A program made the translations under genes and the position numbers. Shown here piece by piece: positions 51,690 through 62,080 of a DNA stretch of 64,000 nucleotides (the first letter of the stretch is position 1; every line of letters starts with the position of its first letter). Under the pieces are notes generated by a model that was given only the letters and a program-made list of their open reading frames with translations, ran no database searches and had not been told where the DNA came from. The stretch is from Isoetes taiwanensis (taxonomy: Eukaryota > Streptophyta > Lycopodiopsida > Isoetales > Isoetaceae), in the NCBI GenBank assembly GCA_021234155.1, contig JAJEKV010000688.1:1-64000 (forward strand). Direction: 5' to 3'.

Positions 51690-52200
51690 TCAGTGAGAGG
51701 CCAAGTATTCCAAAGGACACACAAAAACTTCGCAAAAAATTGTCCTCTTCTTGCCCCTTGAAAGGCATAACAGAACGGTTGTGTGTGGTGGTTTAGAAAC
51801 CCTTGTGCAGCTGCCATCAACCAAGAAAATCATACCATGATATTGAGGAAAATCCTCAAGAACAACCTTCAACTCCTTGAAAAAATAGCTTTTTCACGTT
51901 GGTTGGATGCTCAAGATGCATAGCAAATGCTCTTGACCATATATCTTCAAGAATCTGGTCCCTAGATCAGGGAACAATGCATCCACCATATCCCTTTGTA
52001 TTCGAGAAGCACTCCAAATCACAACATCAAACCTGCGAAGGGCCCACTCCACAAACTCATGATACCCGGGTTCCAAATGAGGTACTTACTTGCGCTTTTA
52101 CAACATGGTTCGCTTGTGGTGGATGCAATTTTTTGATTCATTCTCCTCTCTTGTGTTCACCGTAAGCAAGACACCATTTATGTCAAGCACCATGCACTTC
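51690..52200 (-). pseudogene. Second FCP1/NIF-like HAD relic, three in-frame stops
   Basis: One minus-strand frame runs without frameshift from KCMVLDINGVLLTV (52199 down) through EPGYHEFVEWALRRFDVVIW and DALFPDLGTRFLKIYGQEH to KELKVVLEDFPQYHGMIFLV and KPPHTTVLLCL. This is the order of NIF-domain motifs I (DING), II and III. In-frame stops occur at TAA 52100-52098, TAA 52088-52086 and TGA 51896-51894; the last replaces a likely Trp codon. The usual motif III Asp-Asp is Asp-Gly. Lack of introns in the domain fits a processed copy, although CAAGTAAGTACC at 52092-52081 could be a splice donor. It converges with the transposase-like relic at 48-51.2 kb. Confidence 0.7.
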
Positions 52201-52204
52201 CGTT

Positions 52205-53210
52205 CGGGTGTCCATCCTCGACATCGTTTGCAAACCACCGCCGATGGTCGGGCCGCGATCGCGTTTTTATCTGCGGCCGGATTTGTCGGCCGAAGTGCTA
52301 TCCGACGCGCCGAAGTTGCCGCGACTATTTGGACTCGTTTATCTTTGCTACCCGTGATGGAGAGTGCCGATAGCCATAGCTAGATACATCCTACTAGTAT
52401 CTCCCCTCGCCCCCAATGTATGGGTGTTTCCCCGCTATCGCGAACTGCGTACTAAGCGGTGGCTTAGGGTCCTTGGTCTCCCCGAAAAATCAAAAGTGGT
52501 GCTACAATTACTAACCCAAACCGGCAGACATTATGCCAAGTGAAATAAGACAAGTAAAATAACCGCTTGAACTTAAATATTGGATTGCACCTTTTATATG
52601 TAAGAGTTTGTTTTGCACTTTGGTTTCTTCATTATCCGTCGGGTTCTCTCACTATCTTCAGCCTCAGATTCAAGCAGAAGCACCACTTGTGGCTGCCTTC
52701 TCCTTCCGCATGCAAATGCATATTGATCCCTAGGTTGAAACTCAAACAAATTTTACAAGGACACAATGGGGAAAAAAAAACATATATTATGGTATTACAC
52801 AAAAACCTTTTAATCGATCGCTTTTGCCAAGTCTTGTGCAAACAAAATTGGCCCCAAACGAAAGTACATATAAATTACATTAGACAAATGCTTTTTTCCT
52901 AGTGCCACGCCTATAGGCACATCCTCATCAACCCAATCATCGACTCACCCTCACTCACTTGCCCAGGACCTTTTGGTCCCGACCAGAGCCTTGGGATTCT
53001 GGCCACAACCTTGTTCACCGCTTATCCACTATATTCGGTCTTCAACATCCTTTGTCCGCCTCGCATCAACAAAGTGTTAGAGGAGGCCTTTGTAGAGGTT
53101 ACCGCAGAATTTGGAACTATATTGTATTTTCAAAGATCGCCGAATCCACCGAATCGCTTTGGACCGTGTTGGTGTCTTTTGCACAGCTGCTTTCAGGTGC
53201 TGTGAATGTG
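52205..53210. other. Intergenic, no supported feature
   Basis: GC-rich text near 52.2-52.5 kb, then AT-rich. Short plus-strand frames at 52959-53258 overlap each other and have no recognisable domain. Confidence 0.35.
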
Positions 53211-53651
53211 TCACCGACCCGCTTGCCTCAGGTCGCTAATCGCCTCGCGCGCTTCTAATGTACCCACTTCAGAAAACAAACGCGGTACCTTTTTGGTCGT
53301 TTTGCTTTGTGGAGTTCGAGTCCTTGTAGACTTGGCAAAATGGGTCCTTTTACTAAGAGGTGTTTTTGACATGCTTCCTTTTCCGCTGATATCCGGAGTT
53401 GTAGCAACAAAAGGGCTTTTCAACAGTGGCTTTGAGCATGTACCGCCATTTCTTTCTCCAAGCTCGTAAGAGAGGCTCGTACAATAGGCACCAAAGACGT
53501 GGGTGGATCCGCTTGAAGACGGAGATGTTGTCTTTAATTTTCTCGCAATTTCTCTTCCTCGGGCCAAGAAGAAAGCTCCCTTAGCCTGGACCGGACAACT
53601 AGCTCCTTCTTGGAGACTAAATCGGCTTCTTAGTTCTAGGGTTTCCCGCAA
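53211..53651 (-). pseudogene. Basic Ser/Thr/Lys-rich ORF, unknown (146 aa)
   Basis: The longest open frame of this part (146 codons, minus strand) has a Ser-Lys-Thr-rich body (KGSMSKTPLSKRTHFAKSTR). It ends LEAREAISDLRQAGR at a GGTCGGTGA stop that overlaps a possible splice donor. Farther upstream on the same strand (53.95-53.78 kb) another fragment, SSKVNWAAIAKRVEPTGPKK, has similar composition. Together they could be exons of a basic nuclear protein. No family recognised. Confidence 0.3.
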
Positions 53652-54745
53652 ATCTTTGCATAGGACTTCGCAGCGTGATATGTTCTCCCCATAAGTGGTA
53701 AGTCGTTGTTGAGCAAAGGCAAAGCTCCTAATGGAACGGCCTCCCTTCTAATTTAATACCCGATTGCCTCCAAACGGCCTTTTACGCTATGCTTTTGCCG
53801 TGGGTTTGGTTGAGATTTGCTGGCGGCCTCACCGCTTTGTCGGATAACCGCTTTGCCGGTTCACTTTTAACCTTTTTCGGGCCAGTAGGCTCTACTCTTT
53901 TTGCAATCGCCGCCCAATTAACCTTTGAACTTGTGGATCCCGCTTTACTCTGAGGCAGTTATTGAATGCAAATAGGTATGATAATCGCTTTTCTAACTCT
54001 GTTCTTCAACCCGTCAGGATACATATTTTGCTCGGCTCTATTAGAGCTTCTTCGTGTTCCGCCTCACCTTTGTCAATGGAAGTTTTGCTGGGAATGACCC
54101 TTCTGGTATCCCAAACTTCATTGTACCTGCGCGGAAATGAGGTCCGCTCGAAATTGAGAGGGATGAACGCCTTCGCTTTGGTGCAGACATACGCATGGAA
54201 GTCTTCTTCTCGGTTGCAATCAGCCTAGGTCCTGGGTCTTAAGGGAACGCTTTCTTCCGGCCTCGAAGAATGCAAGAAAAATGAATTAACAGGGTTGAAC
54301 CCTAAACCCATTGAAATTTTGTTTTGTTGCTTTTTGCTTTTTGGGATAATGGGTTCCGTTGGAATTACCGCTTGAGCCAGGCCGGATCAATCACCTTCTT
54401 TACCATGGTTGATCTGTTTTGTATAAAGTGGAAACCGAAAGCCGCAAATTGTGGGTTTTGGCGAGTAGAGAAAGTTGGGAAGAGAGATTTGGAAAAACAC
54501 AAATTGGAAAGTTCGCTCAGTTTGTCTAGTGGTTCCGATTGCGGGGTCGCTTTCACATGGGGCGCAAACAGTAATGATTGTATAAACCGGCACCGCTAGA
54601 GCGAATAACGCGGGCGTAATATAGGTGGTACTATATAGGTGAAGGGTGGGAAAAAAATGTATGACGGTGGAAAAATGTATTTTGGGTGTTGGTGCTGGTG
54701 TCTTTGGGGTATTTTTTTGCTACCCACCAGCATACTTTCACCCTA

Positions 54746-54934
54746 ATGGCTGTAAGTAGATCTACACGATCACAAAATGCAGGAGGAAGTCGTTTTGCTC
54801 TACTTGTTGAAATAGGACATGGAGCTTACGGCAAGGTTATCAAAGCATTGGATCAAAAAACAAATCAGCTTGTCCCAATCAAGATTTCAAAGAACATCAA
54901 GATTTCAAGATTCCATTTGGTGCCGGACTTTTGA
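54746..54934 (+). pseudogene. Protein kinase N-terminal fragment (ATP-binding loop)
   Basis: A 62-residue frame contains FALLVEIGHGAYGKVIKALD, a clear kinase subdomain I (GxGxxGxV), followed by LVPIKISKN, subdomain II with the lysine but Pro in place of the usual Ala (VAIK). The frame stops after 62 residues and nothing downstream continues the catalytic domain, so this is a truncated copy. The short Ser/Arg-rich leader begins at ATG 54746. Which kinase it derives from cannot be told from the fragment. Confidence 0.55.
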
Positions 54935-55374
54935 TCTGCAAACAGTTATGTGGGTTGGAAGAACGGGGAACTCAAACCCTGATCGCTTGTATTGCCGGAC
55001 AAAAATCTGAAAAGTGTATTACTTCAAAAAGTAGCTTGCAGACAACATTGTTAAGCTCTGTATGCTCAATTTTCTGTAAAATTTGAGTGCATTTGATTGT
55101 TATTCCCCACAAAGGTAGCAAAATTACATTTGTACCTTGAAGCCTTGCTATATGTTGGCTTTCAACAAGATGGGAAAGAAATTATGTTACGTACTAGCAC
55201 TACTGTCAGTTCAGTTTAGAGACTCCATCACTTGTCAAAAGCAAAAGGGTGAATCATTAATGGGCACTGATCTTTTATATGTCCCAAGGGCATATACAAC
55301 TGTAAATAAGAAATGTTTGGAAATGTTTGTAAATGTCTGTCATTAACAACATTAAACTTAACTAGATTGGTATG

Positions 55375-55700
55375 AATGTGTTTTGGTGAAGTAAATTGTA
55401 CTTTAACTTAACTTGGTGTGAACCCTATTTGGTTAAGTTAAAATTATAACTTAACTAAAGCATGTCTGAAGGAATTTGGTTAACTACTAACTTAACAAGA
55501 CCATGTCTGAACAAGGAGTATAAAAATTTCTAACTTAACTATGTTTGGCGTGAAGATATTTGACTTGTCTCGGTTAGGTTAAGTTTTTAACCGAAAGTTA
55601 ACTATTTTTAGTGTGAATGTAGTTGTTATAGTTAAGTTTAATTACGTAGTTAATTTTTTTTAACTTAACCTAACTTAACGGTAGGTGCGAATTAACCCTA
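55375..55700 (-). mobile_element. Second MITE-like copy, opposite orientation
   Basis: TTAAC/GTTAAG-rich sequence ending TAACTTAACCTAACTTAACG, GTAGGTGCGAATTAACCCT. This is the reverse complement of the 45.43-kb terminus with several mismatches in the outermost 20 bases. The left end is not evident, so it is a partial copy. Confidence 0.5.
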
Positions 55701-55739
55701 ATAGGTCTTTCCAACAAAGAATGACAGTTTTGTGTACAG

Positions 55740-55905
55740 AAATGCCCCTCTGCCTTGAATTCCGACGAGGAGAAGGCTGGCCGATGCACGGCAGCTGGCT
55801 CACCGGAATTGAAGGCAGAGGGGCATTTGTGCTCGTTGGGATTGAAGGTAGATGGGCAGAGGGGCATTTGTGCTCGCTGGGATTGAAGGCAGATGGGCAT
55901 TTGTC
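55740..55905 (+). repeat. Minisatellite GGCAGAGGGGCATTTGTGCTCG
   Basis: The units GAGGGGCATTTGTGCTCG and GGGATTGAAGG(C/T)AGATGGGC alternate two to three times at 55805-55905, with a related inverted piece (GAAATGCCCCTCTGCCTTGA) near 55740. This accounts for the Gly/Glu-rich frame there. Confidence 0.7.
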
Positions 55906-57167
55906 ATTCGTTTTTTGTCATCTTTATGGGTTTTATTGTTGGATTCTTTTAGAACCATTGATCTGCCGGATATTCCTGGAATTGTGCCAGATCAACGGCC
56001 ACTATATTTTTGAGAGAAAAAATACAAGCCAGTGTCAATGGTGCAAAACGAACCTATGGTTCAAGCAAAAATAAAGAAGTAAAATAAAAAAAACCAGTGA
56101 TGACCATGACTTTGCGGCAGAATAAACGGGTAGAGCCTTCTGCCTTCTTCACAACCGTCCGAATCCCTGCATTCATCCACGACACAACCTAAAGAAACCA
56201 GAGAATATTTTGTGCAGAATGGCCCTTCCTGCATTTGCATATTCGCTCCCTGTTTCTTCGGTTAGAGTTTGATTCCGGTAGCCCTCACTTATCTTTCAAA
56301 CAAAAACGCTGCTGCACAACAAATTCTTGGGCCTATTGTCATGACTTTTGCAATAAAAGACAACAAACTACTGATTCGTGTCAATTCTAGCGGTAGGCAA
56401 CTTATTTGGGTCGATTCTTAGGATGCCAGGTTACGGAAACAAGATTTCAGTCGAGATCTACCCTAGGAAGATCAGAATCTGCTTGGTTACCCTGTTACAG
56501 AAATCGAAAGGCTGCTTCAAGCCTCCAAGTTCTTCACAGAGAGGACGAAATCTGCAAAAGAGAGCTCCGTGGTGGGAAACGATCATAGCAACTGGATGCA
56601 CCTGTACAATGCACAGACATGGCTGGAGGATTCGAACCTCCGGGCCATGTCGGCCTCACCAGAACCCTTCTAATGCCATCTTACAAGCAACCAAAGCAGC
56701 AAGCAAGCAAAGCTACAGGCAAGCAGCAGCAAAGCAAGGCCGCATCATTAAGCCGCCATCTCAAGCCATCTCATCCGCCATCTCAAGCCGCATATCTACC
56801 TCTGCTGCATCAAGCCGCCCATTTGTGCCAGAAGCCCATTTGCTGTATGAAGCCGCCCTCTCCGCCTAAATGCCCTTGCCTCTGCTCCGCTGCCCTTGCC
56901 AAAAAAAGAAAGGAGCATCCCTTCTTATCCACGCCCTAAAAAAATGCGCTCCTTATAACTGCGAATCGAGCCTTTGCAAAAACATCCATGGAAAAGGAGT
57001 TGCAAAGCACCCAAAATAGCAAAAACACTCAAGCTCCTCCCACATGGCAAATTATACCATTTTTTATACAATACCATACTTAAAATCATAGTCCTAATAA
57101 CCCCGCACCGAAAACCCTCCCCAACCCAAAACGAAATTAACCCACTATATCACGGGTGTCGAATGAA

Positions 57168-57288
57168 TTCAGTGCCATGTGGTGGGCATCCAATGGCTGC
57201 AGTGAAGAATAGCAGGTGAAAGTTCAGAAAGTGCCATGTGGCGGGCATCCAATGGCTGCAGTGAAGAATAGCAGTGTGAAAGTTCGTA
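57168..57288 (+). repeat. 59-bp tandem duplication
   Basis: GTGCCATGTGG(T/C)GGGCATC, CAATGGCTGCAGTGAAGAAT and AGCAG(T)GTGAAAGTTC follow each other twice with few changes. A third, partial match (GCCACATGGCATGGCGCCAT) lies near 57345. Confidence 0.85.
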
Positions 57289-57518
57289 ATGTTATGCGAA
57301 ATGTCGTCCAGAATTTAGGGCAACATTCAGAAAAAGAAAGGCTGCCACATGGCATGGCGCCATTGGATGCGCGGGCTAAATCTATGGCACCCTCACTTTA
57401 GGGGAATTGGCAAGGTTCATTTATTGGAAGGCCAATGCACTACATGGATCTTTAAAATCATGTTTTGCTTGGGCAATCAATTTCCAGTGGTTACATATAT
57501 GAAGTGACATTTTGATCT

Positions 57519-57545
57519 ACTTATTTAAAATTTTTTGGGAGTTTG
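57519..57545 (+). mobile_element. Possible further Helitron 5' terminus
   Basis: TCTACTTATTTAAAAT follows an A, exactly as at the starts of units A-C, and is then T/G-rich like them (TTTTTTGGGAG versus GTTTCTGGGGT). No matching 3' hairpin plus CTRR-T end was found downstream, so the extent is unknown. Confidence 0.4.
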
Positions 57546-58218
57546 TCTTTATGCCGGTGTTAATGCTTTTTTTGGCAGCACTAACGTCGAGTTTTGGGTT
57601 CCGAGGCGCCTTTTTTTTTCACTTTTGAGTATACAGAGTTTCAGGTTTTTCGGCAGGGAGGCATTTTTGAGGGGCCATTATGGCTAATGGGCCAAGAAGT
57701 TATGGCTAAAGATTCTTCCTTCCCCTCCCATCATTTGTTTTTAGCTAAAATCGCAGGAGAGAGAGTCTTCAAAAAGCGTTGATCATTTGCCGGATTCATC
57801 CAGAGGAATCGGTTGAGCAGGTAGAACCCTACTTAAACCATGTTCTATTTTCCATGCTTCTTTTGTATGTCATGCAGGGACAATCGATAGACTCTTTAGG
57901 TTGTAGAACGTTTTTCTTTCTCTATGCAAATAACCCAGCTCTTGCAGTGCTTGAATCGATTCAAGCACTTTAGCTTAGGATTTCGGGCCAAAAGATTTGG
58001 AGCTTCAGGTAAAATGCATTTGCAAACCACATTCTAATTTTCATAGCTCCATTTTCTCACAGCGACAAAAGAAGTCTAGATTCGTGCTTTTGCACAACTA
58101 GCTGTGTTTTAGCTTCACTTTTGGATTAGAGCTAGATTTTTGTTTATAAAGCATGTTGGAAAATGGTATTGCTGTCTACAAAGCATGTTGAAAAAATGGG
58201 TGTTCATCTTCTAATATT

Positions 58219-58437
58219 TTGGCTGCCATTGGCCAGGCAGTTTCAGATGGTGAGGATATTATTTCCATTTCATTGGGTGGTCCTGCTTTCGCTTATTATT
58301 TAAATCGACTTTTTCAATTCTTAGATCGGCTTATTATTTGCATTCAAATTTCTTTTCCGAAAGAATTGGAAGAAATGCTTCTCAAGCCGAAAGAAATGCT
58401 TTTCAAGCAACCTAATATTTCTAGGCTTGCCTCATGA
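58219..58437 (+). pseudogene. Subtilisin-like protease exon fragment
   Basis: The first 25 codons read AAIGQAVSDGEDIISISLGG, which matches the conserved AAIdqAv.DGVDIISiSlG segment between the catalytic Asp and His/Ser regions of plant subtilases. The rest of the frame does not match, and no catalytic residues are present. This is a small relic inside transposon-derived sequence. Confidence 0.5.
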
Positions 58438-58589
58438 GCAGGGGCATGCAAGATGGCTCCTGGTGCTTTGTTCGTGCAAGATACTGCTCACAACTAGTAA
58501 TTTATTTTGAACAACTTCTATTGTGCTCCAATTTAGGAACTGGATGCTTTTCACAATAAGAGAATGATCATTTAGTGACGCGGGGTTGC

Positions 58590-58640
58590 GACGTCTGGGT
58601 CACGTGACCTCACATTTGACGTGACCAGGTCACATACGTC
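58590..58640. repeat. Nested palindromes GGTCACGTGACC and GTGACC-A-GGTCAC
   Basis: GGTCACGTGACC is a perfect 12-bp palindrome with a CACGTG (G-box) core. GTGACCAGGTCAC follows 12 bases later. The segment to 58.71 kb is much more GC-rich than its surroundings. Confidence 0.7.
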
Positions 58641-58769
58641 CGGCGACACGCCCAAGCGGCGTGGACGGACCGCCCGCGGCTCGCGGCCGAATTTGTTACG
58701 CCCGGTAGAGTTTGTCACGCTCCAGGTTGGATACACACAAAGCTCAATTGCAAAAGGGCCAAACTCCGT

Positions 58770-59282
58770 TTTGATGACTCCCTTGCAAATGTGTGGGTGG
58801 CAATTGGTGATTGGGACATGGCCCTCCATTGTTTTTTGCAAGGAACGAATGTCCAAGTTGAAGAGCTGTTATACACTACAAGACAGAACGTTGCGATATC
58901 CTTGATGGGAGAAGAGAGCTTTTACAACATCATCGGATGACCAAGTATCATAAGGGCATGAGATATCTGACATATACTCCCTAGGCTACATTACAAGATG
59001 TTCCTTGATTTTGTCCAGACAATGTGGCTTATGGGGTTGTGTGTTGAGATAAACCCAACTGACCGATACTCTAGCACATTGAACATCATCCAATATGTGA
59101 AGGTCCAAATGATGGTGGATAGAGAACTAGTGCACATGAATCGGTCATCTATTGTTAGCGTCATCGATGTCTTTAAAACAACGGACCTTTCTTTTGATAT
59201 AGTTGTGAGAGAAAGACGACATATGAAGTGTGGGGATCCACTTGAGATGGCTAAGCTACTATTAAATGCTTGCAAAAAGTGA
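58770..59282 (+). pseudogene. Unrecognised broken ORF (two segments, same frame)
   Basis: Two open stretches share a frame: 58770-58937, containing NVWVAIGDWDMALHCFLQG, and 58998-59282 (94 codons from ATG), ending DIVVRERRHMKCGDPLEMAK. About 20 codons with three TGA separate them. The text looks protein-like (mixed composition, no low complexity) but I cannot name a family. It could be one decayed gene or two exons with the gap as a short intron, although no good donor is seen. Confidence 0.35.
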
Positions 59283-59504
59283 TTAATATAATTTTCTCTT
59301 CCCATGTGAGGCTTATTCCAACAAATAAATGGGTTTTAATGAAAAGTATTAATGGAAAAGTAAATTATTAATGGAAAAGATATTTGTTCAAAGCCAAAAA
59401 TACGGTAATAGTTAAGACCACTTTAATACTTTAACTTAAAGGTCAAAATTAACTTAACTTAAAGGACATACATACATCATAACTTCATCTAAAGTGCCAG
59501 TCGA

Positions 59505-59895
59505 CATCAAACCCTAGATTGTGTGTGCCATATCATCAAACCCTAGATTGTAAATGCCCTATGGCACAATCTAGGGTTTGATGATGTGGCACTGCACACA
59601 ATCTAGGGTTTGATGACATGACACTTTAAATTATATCATCAAACCCTAGATTGTAAATGCCATGTGGCACAATCTAGGGTTTGATGATGTGGTACATACA
59701 AGCTAGGGTTTGATGACATGGCACTTAAAATGATGAGGGCAATACGACATCGCCACGTGGCAATCTAGGGTTTGATGATGTGGCACGCACAATATAGGGT
59801 TTCATGATGTGGCACTAAAAATGCCACGTGGCATAATTTAGGGTTCCATGCATGATATACAGGGTTTGATAATATGGCAACCTAGAGTTTGATGC
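59505..59895. repeat. Cluster of about 11 AAACCCTAGATTGT units in both orientations
   Basis: The unit CAATCTAGGGTTTGATGATG plus TGGCAC, or its reverse complement, occurs near 59509, 59539, 59566, 59600, 59638, 59669, 59701, 59762, 59790, 59835 and 59860. Each contains AAACCCTA, the plant telobox/telomere-like heptamer. Alternating orientation gives several long hairpins, for example 59539-59590 and 59638-59690. Confidence 0.9.
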
Positions 59896-61219
59896 ACCAC
59901 ATACATATATACGAAGGGACCACCCCCTTTTGAAAACGAATAGAAAAAGAAGGGTGCCCTATCATGCCTAAGTCTTGCAAGTATAAGAAGGAAGGAAGGA
60001 AGGAAGAAATTTTTAACGTCCGCGGAACCCAATCGGGTTATGGGACCCAAGTACAAAGCGGGACCGAAGTCCCTAACCAGAACATGGACCGAAGCCCTTA
60101 CAAACAAAATAAAGTATAATCACCATGGCCCAAATTAAAAACCACATGGGAAAAAACTGTTGCCAGGATGACTACGTATCCAAAAACCCATGCTATTGCA
60201 AGAAGCAACAAGCATACCTCCAACAAACAGAACTTCACCAAACGCCCAACCGCAGTAACCTCTTCACGGGTGGGCCGAGGATTGGTGCAAGCTTACGACG
60301 CAGCTTAAATCTCCCTCTTCTCGCTAAAACCGAGCAAATAGATCTTTGGTGCAAAGATCCTAGTGCTGACCCAATCAAGGAGCTCGATCAAACCACTAGA
60401 CCATAAGAGCCGCCACGGGGAACGGGTCAAGTCCCTAAACCCACAGAGCAGCTACCTGCAAAAAGGCGGTGGCCCTGAGGGCACCGCTGAAGTCGGAAAC
60501 AGACGCATCCAATAGGCCCGAACGCCAATCACCCAGCGTAGCAGGAAGGCGGCTGTCAGAAAACGCCTGTGGAAGTCGCTAGAGGAGGTGCATCCTCACT
60601 AGATCAAGCGCTCCTTCTCAGCGCCACCCATCATCGCACCTCCCTGTGCGCCACCCTTCACGCACGCAGACGACCAAACAGCGCCCAAAGCGCCAAAGCG
60701 CCCGGCGATGCGCCAGTCGTAGCGCGGGAACAAATAATATTAAGACGATGGGTGCACGTGCACCCATTATTTAGGTATTTGTTCAAAGATATTTGTTCAA
60801 AGGGAAAAATACGATAATATATTTAAGATTATTTTAATATTTTAACTTAAAGGTCAAAAGTAACTGACCTAAACATGGTGGGTGCAAATGCACCCTAATT
60901 TTCTCTTCCTTTCTCATGCTAATTTTCGTTATGTTGAAATTAATATAGTCATGAGGGAGGCTCAACTCTTAGCGGACTTGGTCATTGTGGGTATCTTTCT
61001 CCTGATCCGATATTCGGGGCATTATGCATCTGCCCCTCCGGCCTTGCCTGCGGTAGCGACGCCAAGGCTCATTGACAGTACATTTCGAGCCATCAAAGTA
61101 TTGTTTAGGATCAGTATAGTTTGTAAGTACTTGAACACGTAACCTGCAATTCATCCTATTATTGCAACATTATTTATACTCATCAAATGTTTCTCCCATA
61201 ATTTCTTTTGACCTAGATG
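59896..61219. other. Intergenic with (AAGG)n and short duplications
   Basis: A short (GAAG)n run lies at about 59990-60008. TATTTGTTCAAAG occurs three times between 59.38 and 60.80 kb together with TTAACTTAAAGGTCAAAA (59.43 and 60.84 kb), so the block is duplicated either side. A plus-strand frame (60125-60406) is unconvincing. Confidence 0.4.
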
Positions 61220-62080
61220 TGCTAGTTTTCTACATGGTTAATCATAATCGCACTCATAAAGAGGATGACAAAGGCGAATGTGAAGGTAAGCATTTTTTTT
61301 TTATGCTTTACCCTCTAATTAGGTATGTAGATTTATGCATGGAGTTTAGTCGTGTAGAGGAAAGGGAAGAGTTTGGAGAAAATAGGAGGAGGACTCCACG
61401 AGATAGGGGCAATGTTGCCAATGCTTCGAGTAGCCATCCTCCACCTGTCACTACAGCAACAAGTTTGGGTATTAAGATAGGTTTTTTTAAAGATAAGTGG
61501 TTTGTTTTTTGCATGATATTTGTGGTTTTTGCAGCTCCTCTGCAGCTCCCTGCCTTCCTCGCAAATATGTCTCCTGCTGAGAGAGAACAAGTGCAAGCAT
61601 ACTTTACCTCTTTTACACCAGCACCGGTTAGAAGACAGCCTCCCCAAAATTTTCAATTCCTATACCCCATCGACATAGTGTTGACTACGGCTTTGATTAT
61701 CGACCTCCACGTGCTCGCGAGAATATTGAGGTCGGTAGACGTAGTATGGACTCCCGTCTTAGGCATGCGACAGGGATAGACTTTTCTGGTGCAAGGAACT
61801 TCGAGGGAGATTTCAACAGGTAAATATTCCACTAGGTACCAAACATTTCTTTGGTTGCAGCATGTTAAAAATACTTATGTTCATTACTTCCGAGGTCAAC
61901 AGATAGGTGGAGCAACAGACTCACAAGGTTCAAGAGGGCGACGTCGTATGAATCACCAAACTTAGAAGGTTCGGGATCCCAACGACAACATGAGTCACCT
62001 GACTTAGAGAAGTCCAGATCCCGACAACGTCACGTCACTGAAGGAGAACTTCTGTTTCGCTTTCTTTTGGACATGTAACT
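61220..62080 (+). CDS. Possible spliced gene of unknown function
   Basis: Several coding-like pieces are joined by good splice signals. There is a donor GAAG|GTAAGC near 61286 and an acceptor TTTGCAG near 61530. The strongest exon carries FDYRPPRARENIEVGRRSMD and ends TTTCAACAG|GTAAATATT (donor near 61820). It joins in frame to an exon after ACTTCCGAG (about 61893) that reads DRWSNRLTRFKRATSYESP and ends LLFRFLLDM-stop at about 62078. The C-terminal exon holds two similar Arg/Ser/Gln-rich stretches (ESPNLEGSGSQRQ and ESPDLEKSRSRQR). The product would be hydrophilic and basic. The longest unspliced frame (61162-61779) ignores these junctions. Start and 5' exons are uncertain, and I recognise no domain. 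Confidence 0.35.

Larger units (their letters stand above)
55701..57518. other. Repeat-derived region without gene
   Basis: 56.69-56.88 kb is low-complexity AAGCCGCCATCTCAAGCC-type sequence that produces Gln/Ala/Ser-rich frames. The rest is unremarkable apart from the minisatellite and 59-bp duplication annotated separately. Confidence 0.4.

Noticed and set aside
56610-56662. GGAGGATTCGAACCTCC resembles a tRNA T-arm on the minus strand
   Set aside because: Acceptor arms pair poorly and there is no 7-base anticodon loop or D-arm at the right distance; at best a tRNA-derived fragment.
56619-56939. Gln/Ala/Ser-rich 106-codon frame
   Set aside because: Low-complexity AAGCCGCCATCTCAAGCC-type repeat; composition explains the frame.
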